Part shown: piece after piece, positions 27,013 to 35,956 of the stretch | How the letters are laid out: each line of letters opens with the position of its first letter | How positions within the stretch are numbered: position 1 is the first letter of the stretch | Assembly (NCBI RefSeq): GCF_000143765.1 | Contig: NZ_GL379770.1 | Coordinates: forward strand, 1,514,903 to 1,578,902 | Origin: Sphingobacterium spiritivorum ATCC 33861 | GTDB taxonomy: Bacteria > Bacteroidota > Bacteroidia > Sphingobacteriales > Sphingobacteriaceae | Direction of reading: 5' to 3' | DNA: 64,000 nucleotides | The notes under the pieces: generated by a model | What the model was told of the DNA's origin: nothing | Databases searched by the model: none | What the model saw: only the letters and a program-made list of their open reading frames with translations | Translations under genes and position numbers: made by a program

Positions 27013-28347
27013 ATGGATGATTTTATTGCTGCACGCTCGCAGATGGCTATGTCGCTGGGTTTTCATATTATTTTTGCCTGTGTCGGGATGGTCATGCCTT
27101 TCTTTATGTGTATTGCCCATTATTTGTATTTAAAGACCGGAAATGAGATCTATAAAGGTCTCACCAAAGCCTGGAGCAGAGGAGTCGCTATACTCTTTGC
27201 TACAGGAGCTGTGTCCGGGACGATGCTTTCCTTTGAACTGGGGTTGCTTTGGCCTGGATTTATGAAGCATGCAGGACCCATCTTTGGTATGCCTTTTTCC
27301 CTGGAAGGAACAGCATTTTTTATAGAGGCTATAGCTTTAGGATTTTTTCTTTACGGGTGGAACCGGTTCAATAAGTGGTTTCACTGGGCGACAGGACTGG
27401 TGGTCGGTATCAGCGGTATTGCGTCTGGTATATTGGTTGTCGCTGCTAATGCGTGGATGAACAGTCCTGCGGGCTTTGATTATGTAGATGGCAAATATAT
27501 TAATATTGATCCCATTCAGGCGATGTTCAATGATGCCTGGTTCTCGCAGGCTCTGCATATGATGTTGGCAGCATTCGTTGCTACAGGCTTTGCGGTGGCT
27601 GGTGTGCATGCGCTTATGATTATCAAAAAGAAAAATGTGTCCTTTCACACGGCAGCTTTTCGTATATCGGCATTGGCAGCCTGTATCGCTGCACTGCTGC
27701 AGCCTATCAGCGGAGATATCTCTGCAAAAGATGTAGGAAAACGTCAGCCGGCTAAGTTAGCAGCGATGGAAGCTCATTTTGAAACGGAGGCCAGAGCTTC
27801 TTTTTTGATAGGGGGAATCCCCGATGAAGAGAATGGGACTGTAAAATACGGGATAAAAGTGCCGGGCCTCCTGAGTTTTCTGGCTTATGGAGATATTGAT
27901 AAACCGGTCACCGGACTCCATGATATTCCGCGCGATGAATGGCCGCCCGTAGCGATCACCCATTATGCTTTTCAGATTATGATCGGGTTGGGAATGTTGC
28001 TGGTGCTGCTTTCCATACTCTATTTTATTGCATTATTCAAGAAAAAAAGCTGGCTGAAAAGCACCTGGTTATTTAAACTGTTTGTGATCGCTATACCACT
28101 TGGGTATATCGCGCTGGAAGCGGGATGGGTGGTGACAGAAGTCGGACGTCAGCCCTGGATTATATATGGTATTATGCGTACTATCGATGCGGTAACACCA
28201 ATGCCTGGTATTGCGTATTCCTTTTATGTATTTACGACTGTTTTTGTATCACTTTCTGTAGCTGTCATCTATCTTTTGTACAGACAGATTACAATGGTAG
28301 GTTATCTGTACGATCCTACAGACCCTAATTTTAAACTAAAAAAGTAA
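27013..28347 (+). CDS. cydA: cytochrome bd ubiquinol oxidase subunit I
   Basis: 444-residue membrane subunit that holds the hemes of the bd-type quinol oxidase. From Met at 27013, His18 (SLGFHIIFA) is the expected high-spin heme ligand, ALHMMLAAF carries the second heme His, and EVGRQPWIIYG is the family signature near residue 380. The quinol loop is short, as in the cyanide-insensitive group. An upstream in-frame ATG at 26974 exists, but its 13 extra residues are not typical of the family. cydB follows after 4 bases. Confidence 0.95.
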   Translation: MDDFIAARSQMAMSLGFHIIFACVGMVMPFFMCIAHYLYLKTGNEIYKGLTKAWSRGVAILFATGAVSGTMLSFELGLLWPGFMKHAGPIFGMPFSLEGTAFFIEAIALGFFLYGWNRFNKWFHWATGLVVGISGIASGILVVAANAWMNSPAGFDYVDGKYINIDPIQAMFNDAWFSQALHMMLAAFVATGFAVAGVHALMIIKKKNVSFHTAAFRISALAACIAALLQPISGDISAKDVGKRQPAKLAAMEAHFETEARASFLIGGIPDEENGTVKYGIKVPGLLSFLAYGDIDKPVTGLHDIPRDEWPPVAITHYAFQIMIGLGMLLVLLSILYFIALFKKKSWLKSTWLFKLFVIAIPLGYIALEAGWVVTEVGRQPWIIYGIMRTIDAVTPMPGIAYSFYVFTTVFVSLSVAVIYLLYRQITMVGYLYDPTDPNFKLKK

Positions 28348-28351
28348 TATC

Positions 28352-29365
28352 ATGCTATACGTTGTCATTGCTTATCTGTGGGCTGCCATCTGTCTGTATC
28401 TTATTCTGGGTGGTGCCGATTTTGGTGCCGGTATTGTAGAGTTGATCTCCGGCAAAGAAACCCGCCCCCGCGTGCGTAGTCTGATGTATAAAGCCATAGG
28501 TCCCATATGGGAAGCCAATCATATGTGGCTAATTATTGCTATCGTTATCCTTTTTGTAGGCTTTCCGGAGATTTATACGACCATGTCCATCTATATGCAT
28601 CTGCCCCTGCTCATGATGCTCATTGGTATTATCGCCAGAGGGACAGCATTTACCTTTCGTAACTACGATGCTGTGGAAGATAGTATGCAAACTGTTTACT
28701 TCAGGATCTTTACGATTTCGAGTCTGATTACTCCTTTTTTTCTTGGTATTATAGCTGCGTCTACAGTTTCAAGCCATATTGATACGCAGGCTACAGATTT
28801 TTATACAGCCTATATCAGCAGCTGGTTTAACTGGTTTGGTATTGCTGTTGGCTTGTTTACAGTTGCAATATGCGGTTATCTGGCTTCAATCTTTGCTATC
28901 GGACAGGTAGAACAGAAGGAAGACAGAAGATTAATGATCAGATTGGCAAAGTTATTTGTGTTTGTAGTTATGGGCTGTGGGGTTTTGGTATTTGCTGCGG
29001 CGTACTACTCGCATATCCCTTTACTCAACTGGGTATTGGGTGATATCTGGGGGCAGATAGCGATCTTTCTTGCTTCCTGTTCTGTAATATGGTTATTTAT
29101 TAGTTTTCGTAACGAATCTATCTCCCTTATGCGTATACTTGCAGGCTTTCAGGTGGTCATGATCTTATTTGCTGCGACGTACAAACATTATCCTAATCTC
29201 ATATTATTGAAAAACGGGCAGCATCTTTCCTTGGTTGAGCATGCCGGAGCAGAGGGAGCAATCAGTTCTCTGGCGTGGGCATTGTTGCTCGGAAGCATTT
29301 TTATATTACCTACTCTGTTTTATCTTATGTATTCCTTTAGCCGAAAATCCATAAAGGCTTATTGA
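28352..29365 (+). CDS. cydB: cytochrome bd ubiquinol oxidase subunit II
   Basis: 337-residue polytopic membrane protein. The N-terminus YLWAAICLYLILGGADFGAGIVEL and the block IGPIWEANHMWLI match CydB. It pairs with CydA to form the oxidase, which keeps respiration going at low oxygen or under sulfide, cyanide or NO stress. No cydX or cydCD genes are adjacent. It shares a transcript with cydA. Confidence 0.95.
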   Translation: MLYVVIAYLWAAICLYLILGGADFGAGIVELISGKETRPRVRSLMYKAIGPIWEANHMWLIIAIVILFVGFPEIYTTMSIYMHLPLLMMLIGIIARGTAFTFRNYDAVEDSMQTVYFRIFTISSLITPFFLGIIAASTVSSHIDTQATDFYTAYISSWFNWFGIAVGLFTVAICGYLASIFAIGQVEQKEDRRLMIRLAKLFVFVVMGCGVLVFAAAYYSHIPLLNWVLGDIWGQIAIFLASCSVIWLFISFRNESISLMRILAGFQVVMILFAATYKHYPNLILLKNGQHLSLVEHAGAEGAISSLAWALLLGSIFILPTLFYLMYSFSRKSIKAY

Positions 29366-29536
29366 TCAGTATGTAATTTATTGTTTTATTTATTGTCAAT
29401 ACTCTATCACTTAAGGATTGAAGAATGATGTCGTGATAAATAAAATTTATTTTGATTTTTTTCTTTGTTCTTAGAAAATTATTTAACTTTATGTTTTCTT
29501 ATTTAAGTTTAACTGATGGTTCGTTGATGCTGAAAT

Positions 29537-30540
29537 ATGATTATAAACCAAGCCATTATTTCCGATATTAAAGCTATTATTTCGCAATCAAAAGATGTGA
29601 CTATACGGGCTATTGACCACCAACGGACATTAATGTATTGGCATATTGGAAAGCGTATTTTTAAAGAAGAGCAAGAGGGAAAAGATCGTGCAGATTATGG
29701 AACTTTCCTTATTAAATATCTTTCCGATCAACTACAGCCTGAATTGGAAGTGGGTTTTCAGTCAGGCAAATTAATTTGTATCGTCAATTTTATAGGACAT
29801 TTCCAATTGTGCATACACTGTATGCACAATTGAGCTGGAGTCAATATAAGCTGCTGTTAAGTGTAGATAATGAGGATAAAAGAGAGTTTTATATCGCTGA
29901 AACGATAAAGAATAACTGGACTGTCCGCCAATTGGAACGGCAAATTTACAGTAGTTTATATGAAAGACTTTTGTTGAGCAATGATAAAGAAAGTGTATTG
30001 GCAGTTGCCAGACAGGAAAAGCTGCCATCTGATGCAAAGGAGATAATTAAAGATCCTATGTTTCTGGAATTTTTGGGATTAAAACGTGAAGCCTCATATT
30101 ATGAAAGAGATCTTGAAACTGCTATTATCAGTCATCTGCAGGAGTTTTTATTGGAACTGGGAAATGGATTTTCATTTGTGGCAAGACAAAGAAGAATAAA
30201 TCTTGATGGAGATGATTTTTTTGTGGACTTAGTTCTCTATAACCGATTACTTCAATGTTTTGTCATTATAGAGATAAAAACAACCAAACTGACTCATCAG
30301 GATATAGGACAACTGCAAATGTATGTAAACTATTTTGACAGAATTGAAAAACTCTCTCATGAAAATGCGACCATAGGTATTTTACTATGTACTGATAAGA
30401 ATGATACTGTAGTAAAGTTTACATTGCCTGAGGAGCAAAAACAAATTATAGCAAGTCAGTATAGCCTTTATTTACCTACAGAAAAGCAATTATTGGAAGT
30501 AGTGAAAAAGGAATTACAGAGTTTTAAAGAAAAGAAATGA
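29537..30540 (+). pseudogene. DUF1016 (YhcG-type) PDDEXK nuclease gene, frameshifted
   Basis: Two overlapping frames together encode one DUF1016 protein. The first (29537-29833) starts normally and carries the N-terminal domain to VGF; the second carries VRQINLYRQFYRTFPIV... to 30540. The break is at the TTTT at 29755-29758: one extra T there would restore a continuous protein of about 334 residues. The C-terminal nuclease half is intact, with FVDLVLYN and FVIIEIKT giving the D...ExK active site. YhcG proteins are linked to restriction-modification loci and DNA repair, but none is here. It may be a pseudogene, a sequencing error in a homopolymer, or a phase-variable gene. Confidence 0.82.
29804..29832. 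repeat. 29-base near-perfect palindrome inside the DUF1016 frame
   Basis: CAATTGTGCATACA at 29804-29817 and TGTATGCACAATTG at 29819-29832 are perfect inverted copies around one C. It lies inside sequence coding IVHTLYAQL of DUF1016, some 45 bases after the frameshift. Confidence 0.8.
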
Positions 30541-30611
30541 AGAGCTCAGGTTACTTCATTGTGAGCATATCTTCAAGTATAAGGAGTTAGTTTAAATCTG
30601 TCAGCTATTTC

Positions 30612-30648
30612 ATTAAAATTATCAGGCAAACAATATTTGCCTGATAAT
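30612..30648 (-). terminator. terminator of the DoxX gene
   Basis: ATTATCAGGCAAA at 30618-30630 and TTTGCCTGATAAT at 30636-30648 pair perfectly around CAATA. On the reverse strand the stem is followed by TTTT. It may also stop the convergent DUF1016 transcript. Confidence 0.8.
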
Positions 30649-30658
30649 CTGCTGAATA

Positions 30659-31033
30659 TTAACTACAAACCATAGGTTTATATTTATTCCAGTTGTCTGC
30701 TATTATCCATAGATTAATAACGAAAAAAGGAAGAGCAATCATTAATCCGGATGGTTCGAACAGGGCATTATGCAGAATAATACCTACCATAACCGGAAAA
30801 ATCACAATAGCGCCCAACGCTCTGGTTTTTGGAAAGATAAACAGCAATCCCCCTATCAGTTCTATAGCACCTACAAGAGGCATAAGATACCTGATCTCTG
30901 CCATAGCTCCGAATAACTTCATTTGCTCTGCCGTCAGTTCGGGCATAGGCATATAGTTTAGAAATTTGTTAAGCCCGGCATTGATAAACATCAACCCAAA
31001 CAGAAGGGAGAGAATAAATTTAACGATTTTCAT
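30659..31033 (-). CDS. DoxX-like membrane protein
   Basis: 124-residue protein from Met at 31033 with four predicted membrane helices. FILSLLFGLMFINAGLNKFLNYMPMP and MPLVGAIELIGGLLFIFPKTRALGAIVIFPVMVGIILH match the DoxX/DoxD-like family. Its role is unclear; some relatives take part in oxidative-stress or thiosulfate metabolism. It is a single gene with its own terminator. The frame extends upstream to 31084, but those residues precede the natural start. Confidence 0.82.
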   Translation of the reverse strand: MKIVKFILSLLFGLMFINAGLNKFLNYMPMPELTAEQMKLFGAMAEIRYLMPLVGAIELIGGLLFIFPKTRALGAIVIFPVMVGIILHNALFEPSGLMIALPFFVINLWIIADNWNKYKPMVCS

Positions 31034-31367
31034 GGTTTTAAATTTTGTATGTAATTGGTTTTCCTGATCAAATATAATGATCAAACAAGATATTACAACT
31101 ATTGTTTCATGTATTTAAACACAGACGGAAAAAGATGTTATTGCCGTTCTGTAATTCGCTAAATGGAAGATGGTTACATTACCAGATTATGAAAGACATG
31201 GAATATTCTACTCTTCAACTTGATTTGTAAATCATCCTTGACAAATTGAAATGCTTAGAGAATTTAAGTTGTTGAAATTTTTGTATCTGAGGTAAAATAA
31301 ATATTTTAGCTTCCTGATAAAATCAACCGATACAAATTAATCAGATTATTTCTTTTAACAGTAAAAT

Positions 31368-32120
31368 ATGGAGAGAACTATAGAACAACCAAACGGAGAA
31401 AACCAACCTGCCGGAAAAAGTAAGAAGGGATTATATATTACATTGACTATTTTATGCTTGCTTATTTTAGGAACAGGCGGATACTACTTTGCTGTATATA
31501 AAAATGGTGGCCAATCCATAGACGAAATTAATGCAGAAAGGCAGGAGGCTATAAATTCTATTTTTTCTGTTTCAGAATATGATAATATTCCGGATAACTA
31601 TAAAGCGTTTATTTATAATTTTTTAGAGTATAATAATTATCTGGACGGGACGGAGTTCTTAACCAAAATCGCTGACAGAGCGAAGTATGTATACGCCTTT
31701 GGAAATTTTACAGGTGATGACGATAACGAAGATGATATGGCTGTATTGTTCGAAAAGAATGACTACAAAAGCAGTTCTCTGGTAATATTCAATCATAAGG
31801 GTGAAGGTCTGCTAATAAAAGATTATGAAAATGAATTGCCGGTTATTAATTCATTTAAAGCAGGATCCAGGATATATATGGATGAAGCCAGGCTTGTACC
31901 TGCTCCGTGCGCCGGATTAATCATTAAAAACGAAAATACGAAGTATGCATTGGTATATGATAAAAGTACAAAGAAGTTTAACTCATACTACCAGTATACG
32001 CAGCAGGAAATAGAAGATATGGATCGGATGGGACCGGAAGATGATATCTCCGGTGATACTCCTGAGGAAATCGAATCTACACCTGATACTACACATACTA
32101 CATCAGAGAGCAATCAATAA
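31368..32120 (+). CDS. single-pass membrane protein of unknown function
   Basis: 250-residue protein with a short cytosolic N-terminus (PNGENQPAGKSKKG), one hydrophobic helix at about 22-43 and an outside domain of about 170 residues. That domain contains an acidic loop (FTGDDDNEDDMAVLF) suggesting a calcium- or cation-binding or FG-GAP-like turn, though I do not recognise a named family. The tail is acidic and rich in Thr and Ser (DDISGDTPEEIESTPDTTHTT). The recR gene begins about 90 bases downstream, and co-transcription is possible. Confidence 0.65.
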   Translation: MERTIEQPNGENQPAGKSKKGLYITLTILCLLILGTGGYYFAVYKNGGQSIDEINAERQEAINSIFSVSEYDNIPDNYKAFIYNFLEYNNYLDGTEFLTKIADRAKYVYAFGNFTGDDDNEDDMAVLFEKNDYKSSSLVIFNHKGEGLLIKDYENELPVINSFKAGSRIYMDEARLVPAPCAGLIIKNENTKYALVYDKSTKKFNSYYQYTQQEIEDMDRMGPEDDISGDTPEEIESTPDTTHTTSESNQ

Positions 32121-32212
32121 GGCTGACTGTTTAGCAATCCTTAATTTATCTTCTGTCGTATTTTTGTACAATAATTTAGATAAAGAAGAATGCTTATTCT
32201 TATTTTTGCGAA

Positions 32213-32827
32213 ATGGAATTTTCTTCAAAATTATTGCAGCAGGCAGTAGATGAATTCGGGCGTTTACCGGGGATAGGACAAAAAACAGCATTAAGGTTGG
32301 TCTTACACCTGCTGAAGCAATCTGATGGAGAAGTTTTACGCTTTACAGGGGCACTCAATCAACTCAAAGAGCAGATCAAGTACTGTAAAGAATGCTTTAA
32401 TATTTCTGATCACGATATCTGTGAAATCTGTAGTTCGCTTAAGCGCGACAAATCTTTGATCTGTGTGGTAGAAGATACCAGAGATGTAATGGCGATAGAG
32501 AATACCAATCAGTATCAGGGCGTATATCATGTACTGGGAGGTCTTATATCTCCTATGGATGGTGTTGGTCCTTCAGATCTCAAAATAGAAGGACTTGTAC
32601 AGCGTCTCCGTTCTGGCCATGTGAAGGAAGTAATTCTGGCTTTAAGTGCCACCATGGAAGGGGATACGACGATCTTCTATCTTTACCGTAAATTAAAAGA
32701 GTTCGATATTCAGATCAGCACTATAGCCAGAGGTATTGCATTTGGAGGCGAACTGGAATATGTAGACGAAATTACGCTGGGGCGCTCAATCGCTACACGA
32801 GTACCCTATGAGCGCAATATAGGATAA
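32213..32827 (+). CDS. recR: recombination mediator RecR
   Basis: 204-residue RecR, which works with RecO and RecF to load RecA on gapped DNA. The helix-hairpin-helix segment (FGRLPGIGQKTALRL) lies at 15-29, four zinc-binding Cys at 58, 61, 70 and 73, and the TOPRIM domain starts at ICVVEDTRDVMAIE (82-95). The C-terminus ARGIAFGGELEYVDEITLGRSI is complete. A promoter-like TATTTTTG ends only about 6 bases before the start codon, so a nearly leaderless transcript is possible. Confidence 0.96.
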   Translation: MEFSSKLLQQAVDEFGRLPGIGQKTALRLVLHLLKQSDGEVLRFTGALNQLKEQIKYCKECFNISDHDICEICSSLKRDKSLICVVEDTRDVMAIENTNQYQGVYHVLGGLISPMDGVGPSDLKIEGLVQRLRSGHVKEVILALSATMEGDTTIFYLYRKLKEFDIQISTIARGIAFGGELEYVDEITLGRSIATRVPYERNIG

Positions 32828-32831
32828 TTTT

Positions 32832-32869
32832 AAATCAATAAGACCGGATTTACCTGGTCTTATTGATTT
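32832..32869. terminator. bidirectional terminator between recR and the MFS gene
   Basis: AAATCAATAAGACC at 32832-32845 and GGTCTTATTGATTT at 32856-32869 pair perfectly over 14 bases around a 10-base loop. It overlaps the 3' end of the convergent MFS gene. Confidence 0.82.
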
Positions 32870-34074
32870 AATCCCAATCTTTTCAAAGCCCAGATAAATC
32901 CAAAGGCTACCAGTACCAATATAGCAGCATCGATATACCATAACGTATGATATCCCCAGAGTGCAACCGTCTTGGTCCCGAGAAACGGACCAAAGATATT
33001 GGATGAAGCAAAAGCAATAGAATTCATACCCATATATGCTCCCTGTGTATTGCGTGTAGAGCGCAGGGCGGTAACGGTAGCCATAAATGGAAGGGTAAGC
33101 ATTTCTCCAAGCGATAGCATAAACATTGCTATATACAGCCAGGCTATTCCAAAATTAAAATTGAGCATGAGATAGGATAGACCCGCACATAATGTTCCGT
33201 AAAAGAGTATTCGTGTGATAGTGGCCCGATGTTCAACGATATGTACGAGCAGCATTTCAAATACGACAATTACAAATCCGCTGAAGCCGAGTATCATACC
33301 GATTTCACGTTCACTCATATGATGCACATCCTGATAAAAAAGCGGAAGCGTACTGATCAGTTGAAAAAAGGCCATTGAAAACAGACAACAGAGAATTGAA
33401 AAAAGTATAAATGGTCCATCTGTATATGGATTCCTGTCTTTCACTTCCGTCTGTAATTCCTTTTCTGATTTTTTAGTTATTTTATTTCCTTTTTTATTGT
33501 AGAAAAAGTAAAGGAAAACTACAGCTGCTATAGCTACCGCAATAGCGTTTCCGTAAAAAATCCAGTTGTATGAAAATGCGGCCAGAAAACCTCCTAACGC
33601 AGGACCAATAGAAAAACCCAGGTTAACAGCCATTCTGTTGAGTGAATAAGCTTTTGTCAGATTTTCAGGTTTGGCATAGCGTGCCACAGATACAGAGTTT
33701 GCAGGTCTGAACGTATCGGCCACCAGACTGAGTACAAATACAATGGCCGCCATCGATTCAAATGTCCGGAACATAGGCATAAGCAGAAAGAGCGGAGCGG
33801 TCATAATCAGACTGATAGACTGCACTTTGAAATTTCCTATTCTGTCTGTAAGCCATCCGCCTAACCATGATCCGGCCACGGATCCACAGCCGTAGCAGGC
33901 TAATACGATACCGACATGGGAGATGTCAAAACCAAGCTGTTTAGTCATATACATACCCAAAAATGGAATTACCATAGAGCCCATCCTGTTGATTAGCATA
34001 ACTAAGGCGAGGAGCCAGGCTGCCGGAGAAAGTCCGCTATAAGACTTGATATATATGTGTATAATTCTTTTCAT
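32860..34074 (-). CDS. MFS transporter, drug-efflux-like
   Basis: 404-residue major-facilitator protein with twelve predicted helices. The motif-A loop GGWLTDRIGNFKV lies between helices 2 and 3, and LNRMAVNLGFSIGPALGGFLA in helix 5 resembles motif C of drug/proton antiporters. A charged cytosolic loop (NKKGNKITKKSEKELQTEVKDRN) separates the two halves. Substrates cannot be told; multidrug efflux is the usual annotation. It is a single gene with a shared terminator. Confidence 0.85.
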   Translation of the reverse strand: MKRIIHIYIKSYSGLSPAAWLLALVMLINRMGSMVIPFLGMYMTKQLGFDISHVGIVLACYGCGSVAGSWLGGWLTDRIGNFKVQSISLIMTAPLFLLMPMFRTFESMAAIVFVLSLVADTFRPANSVSVARYAKPENLTKAYSLNRMAVNLGFSIGPALGGFLAAFSYNWIFYGNAIAVAIAAVVFLYFFYNKKGNKITKKSEKELQTEVKDRNPYTDGPFILFSILCCLFSMAFFQLISTLPLFYQDVHHMSEREIGMILGFSGFVIVVFEMLLVHIVEHRATITRILFYGTLCAGLSYLMLNFNFGIAWLYIAMFMLSLGEMLTLPFMATVTALRSTRNTQGAYMGMNSIAFASSNIFGPFLGTKTVALWGYHTLWYIDAAILVLVAFGFIWALKRLGLNQ

Positions 34075-34150
34075 GAGATAAATGTTGTAGTTTCTTTCAG
34101 TTCATTTTATCCGTAAAAGGATGTAAATGATATTTTTCAGAAGTAGTCAA

Positions 34151-34200
34151 AAAAAAATGTCAAACCGGGTGATGATGATCAGACGCCCGATTTGACATTT
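34151..34200 (-). terminator. terminator of the split 5'-nucleotidase operon
   Basis: AAATGTCAAACCGGG and CCCGATTTGACATTT (34186-34200) pair with one mismatch. On the reverse strand the stem is followed by a run of eight T. Confidence 0.87.
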
Positions 34201-34224
34201 TAATATGCTAACTTTTTATAGTTT

Positions 34225-35181
34225 TTATGTTAAAATCGAGGGTTTTATATGATGATCGACCTGATATACGACAGACTCAATGCGTTTCTTGCCCGAATAG
34301 GGTTTTAAAATGAAATCAATGCGTCCCAGATTAATTCCGGCAAAACCGACCTGATTGACAATCGTCTGTTCTCCTGCCATATTACGGACAGAGACCGGTT
34401 TATCCAAAAAGGTGTGCGTATGGCCGCCTATAATCAGATCAATATATTGAGTCTTCTCTGCTAATACGAGATCAGAAACTTTGTCTGAATCGTATTTATA
34501 ACCCAAATGGGAAAGACAGATCACCAGATCACATTTCTCTTCTTTTTTCAGCTTTTCAGCAATCCGGTTCGCTACAGGAATCGGATCCAGATACTTCATA
34601 CCTTTGCAATTAGTAGGATCTACGAGGCCATTTACATCTATACAGACACCAAATACCCCGATTTTGATACCTCCTCTTTTGAAAATGGTATAATCCTGTG
34701 TTTTGCCCTGCAATACCGTTCCTGTAAAGTCATAGTTGGCTGTGAGGAAAGGGAATTTAGCATGATCCAGATATTTAACTAGTCCATCCAGTCCGTTGTC
34801 AAACTCATGATTACCAAATGTCCCTGCATCATAACCCAGTTTAGTCATCAGATCCAGTTCCAGCTTACCGCCAAAGAGATTGAAATAGGGTGTGCCCTGA
34901 AACATATCGCCGGCATCAAGCAGAAGGACATTTTTCTCCTCTTTTCTGATCTTCTGAATCAATGTGCTTCTGCGGGCTACGCCACCAAGTCCCTGATTTC
35001 TGGATCCATCCATAGGAAAAGGTTCTATTCGGCTATGTACATCGTTTGTATGCAGTATCGTGATTTTTACTTCTGAATCAGCCAACGCATCCAGAGGTAT
35101 ATTACTCAAAGCAGCAGTTGCACCTAGTGCTCCTAAACCTTTGATAAAGACTCTTCTATTGACTGATTTTAACTCTTCCAT
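34225..35181 (-). CDS. metallophosphatase, 5'-nucleotidase catalytic domain (separate polypeptide)
   Basis: 318-residue exported phosphoesterase that carries only the N-terminal catalytic half of a UshA-type 5'-nucleotidase. A Tat-like signal (NRRVFIKGLGALGAT) is followed by the metal-binding motifs ILHTNDVHSRIEP, DAGDMFQGT, GNHEFDNG, VICLSHLGY and DLIIGGHTHTFL. The substrate-binding C-terminal domain is encoded by the upstream gene, whose end overlaps this start by 26 bases. The two products probably form one enzyme for nucleotide salvage or phosphate release in the periplasm. Confidence 0.9.
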   Translation of the reverse strand: MEELKSVNRRVFIKGLGALGATAALSNIPLDALADSEVKITILHTNDVHSRIEPFPMDGSRNQGLGGVARRSTLIQKIRKEEKNVLLLDAGDMFQGTPYFNLFGGKLELDLMTKLGYDAGTFGNHEFDNGLDGLVKYLDHAKFPFLTANYDFTGTVLQGKTQDYTIFKRGGIKIGVFGVCIDVNGLVDPTNCKGMKYLDPIPVANRIAEKLKKEEKCDLVICLSHLGYKYDSDKVSDLVLAEKTQYIDLIIGGHTHTFLDKPVSVRNMAGEQTIVNQVGFAGINLGRIDFILKPYSGKKRIESVVYQVDHHIKPSILT

Positions 35182-35914
35182 CTAATACTGCATTAATATG
35201 TTTTCCTGCTTTCGTTTGTCTGCCGATATAATCCATAAGACCTTCGCGAACTTTACTTTCATAGTCTTTCCGTGATACCGGGCTGGCTAAAGCATCCAGA
35301 TTATCTCCACCATTAGCGATATAATCATAGGTCACCATTTTATAATGTTTGGCCGGATCAATATCCTGACCGTTGATCTTCACTGAAGTCGCTTTTTTAC
35401 CCACGATCTCCATTCGCATACCGCCTATAGGTTGACCTCCTGTCTGTGCAATGAAGTCAGCCAGTGTCAATACATCCTTACCTGACAATTCAAGTATAGA
35501 GATCTTATTCTCAAAAGGCATAATCTCAAATATTTTACCTACAGTAATATCCCCTTGTCTCATATCTGTACGGATACCACCTTTGGTCGCAAATGAAAAT
35601 ACAGCATCCTTATCCAGTGTCTTTCCGATATCCAGAAGGGCATCAGCAAAAAAGTTTCCAATGAGACTCTCTGCATCCCGTGTCTTGGTCAGATAGGTGT
35701 CTGAATAACCAATTACACGGTTCATTTCAGATTCCATTTGTTGCTTATAAGGTGCGTAAAGTGCTATTACTGCAGAATCTGCAGCGATAGTATTATTCAT
35801 TTCATAGCCCTGATAGGAGTCGGATGCCCGGGTGTAGAGCGTCTTGCATGAGGTGAATCCCATGAAGCCCAAACCTATTACTAATGCCAGGGAACGGATG
35901 TTAAATCTATACAT
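35156..35914 (-). CDS. 5'-nucleotidase C-terminal domain lipoprotein
   Basis: 252 residues from Met at 35914. The signal peptide MYRFNIRSLALVIGLGFMGFTSC has a lipobox Cys at 23. The mature part is the 5'-nucleotidase C-terminal domain: NFFADALLDIGKTLDKDAVFSFATKGGIRTDMRQGDITVG (quoted pieces NFFADALLDIG, GGIRTDMRQGDITVG), MPFENKISILELSGKDV, and YDYIANGGDNL near the end. It lacks the metallophosphatase half, which lies in the overlapping downstream gene. The residues between 35956 and 35914 are judged untranslated. Confidence 0.9.
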   Translation of the reverse strand: MYRFNIRSLALVIGLGFMGFTSCKTLYTRASDSYQGYEMNNTIAADSAVIALYAPYKQQMESEMNRVIGYSDTYLTKTRDAESLIGNFFADALLDIGKTLDKDAVFSFATKGGIRTDMRQGDITVGKIFEIMPFENKISILELSGKDVLTLADFIAQTGGQPIGGMRMEIVGKKATSVKINGQDIDPAKHYKMVTYDYIANGGDNLDALASPVSRKDYESKVREGLMDYIGRQTKAGKHINAVLDGRVKISQ

Positions 35915-35956
35915 AAAACGACAAGATAAATGTGTCGGCAAAAATAATTGAGACAA

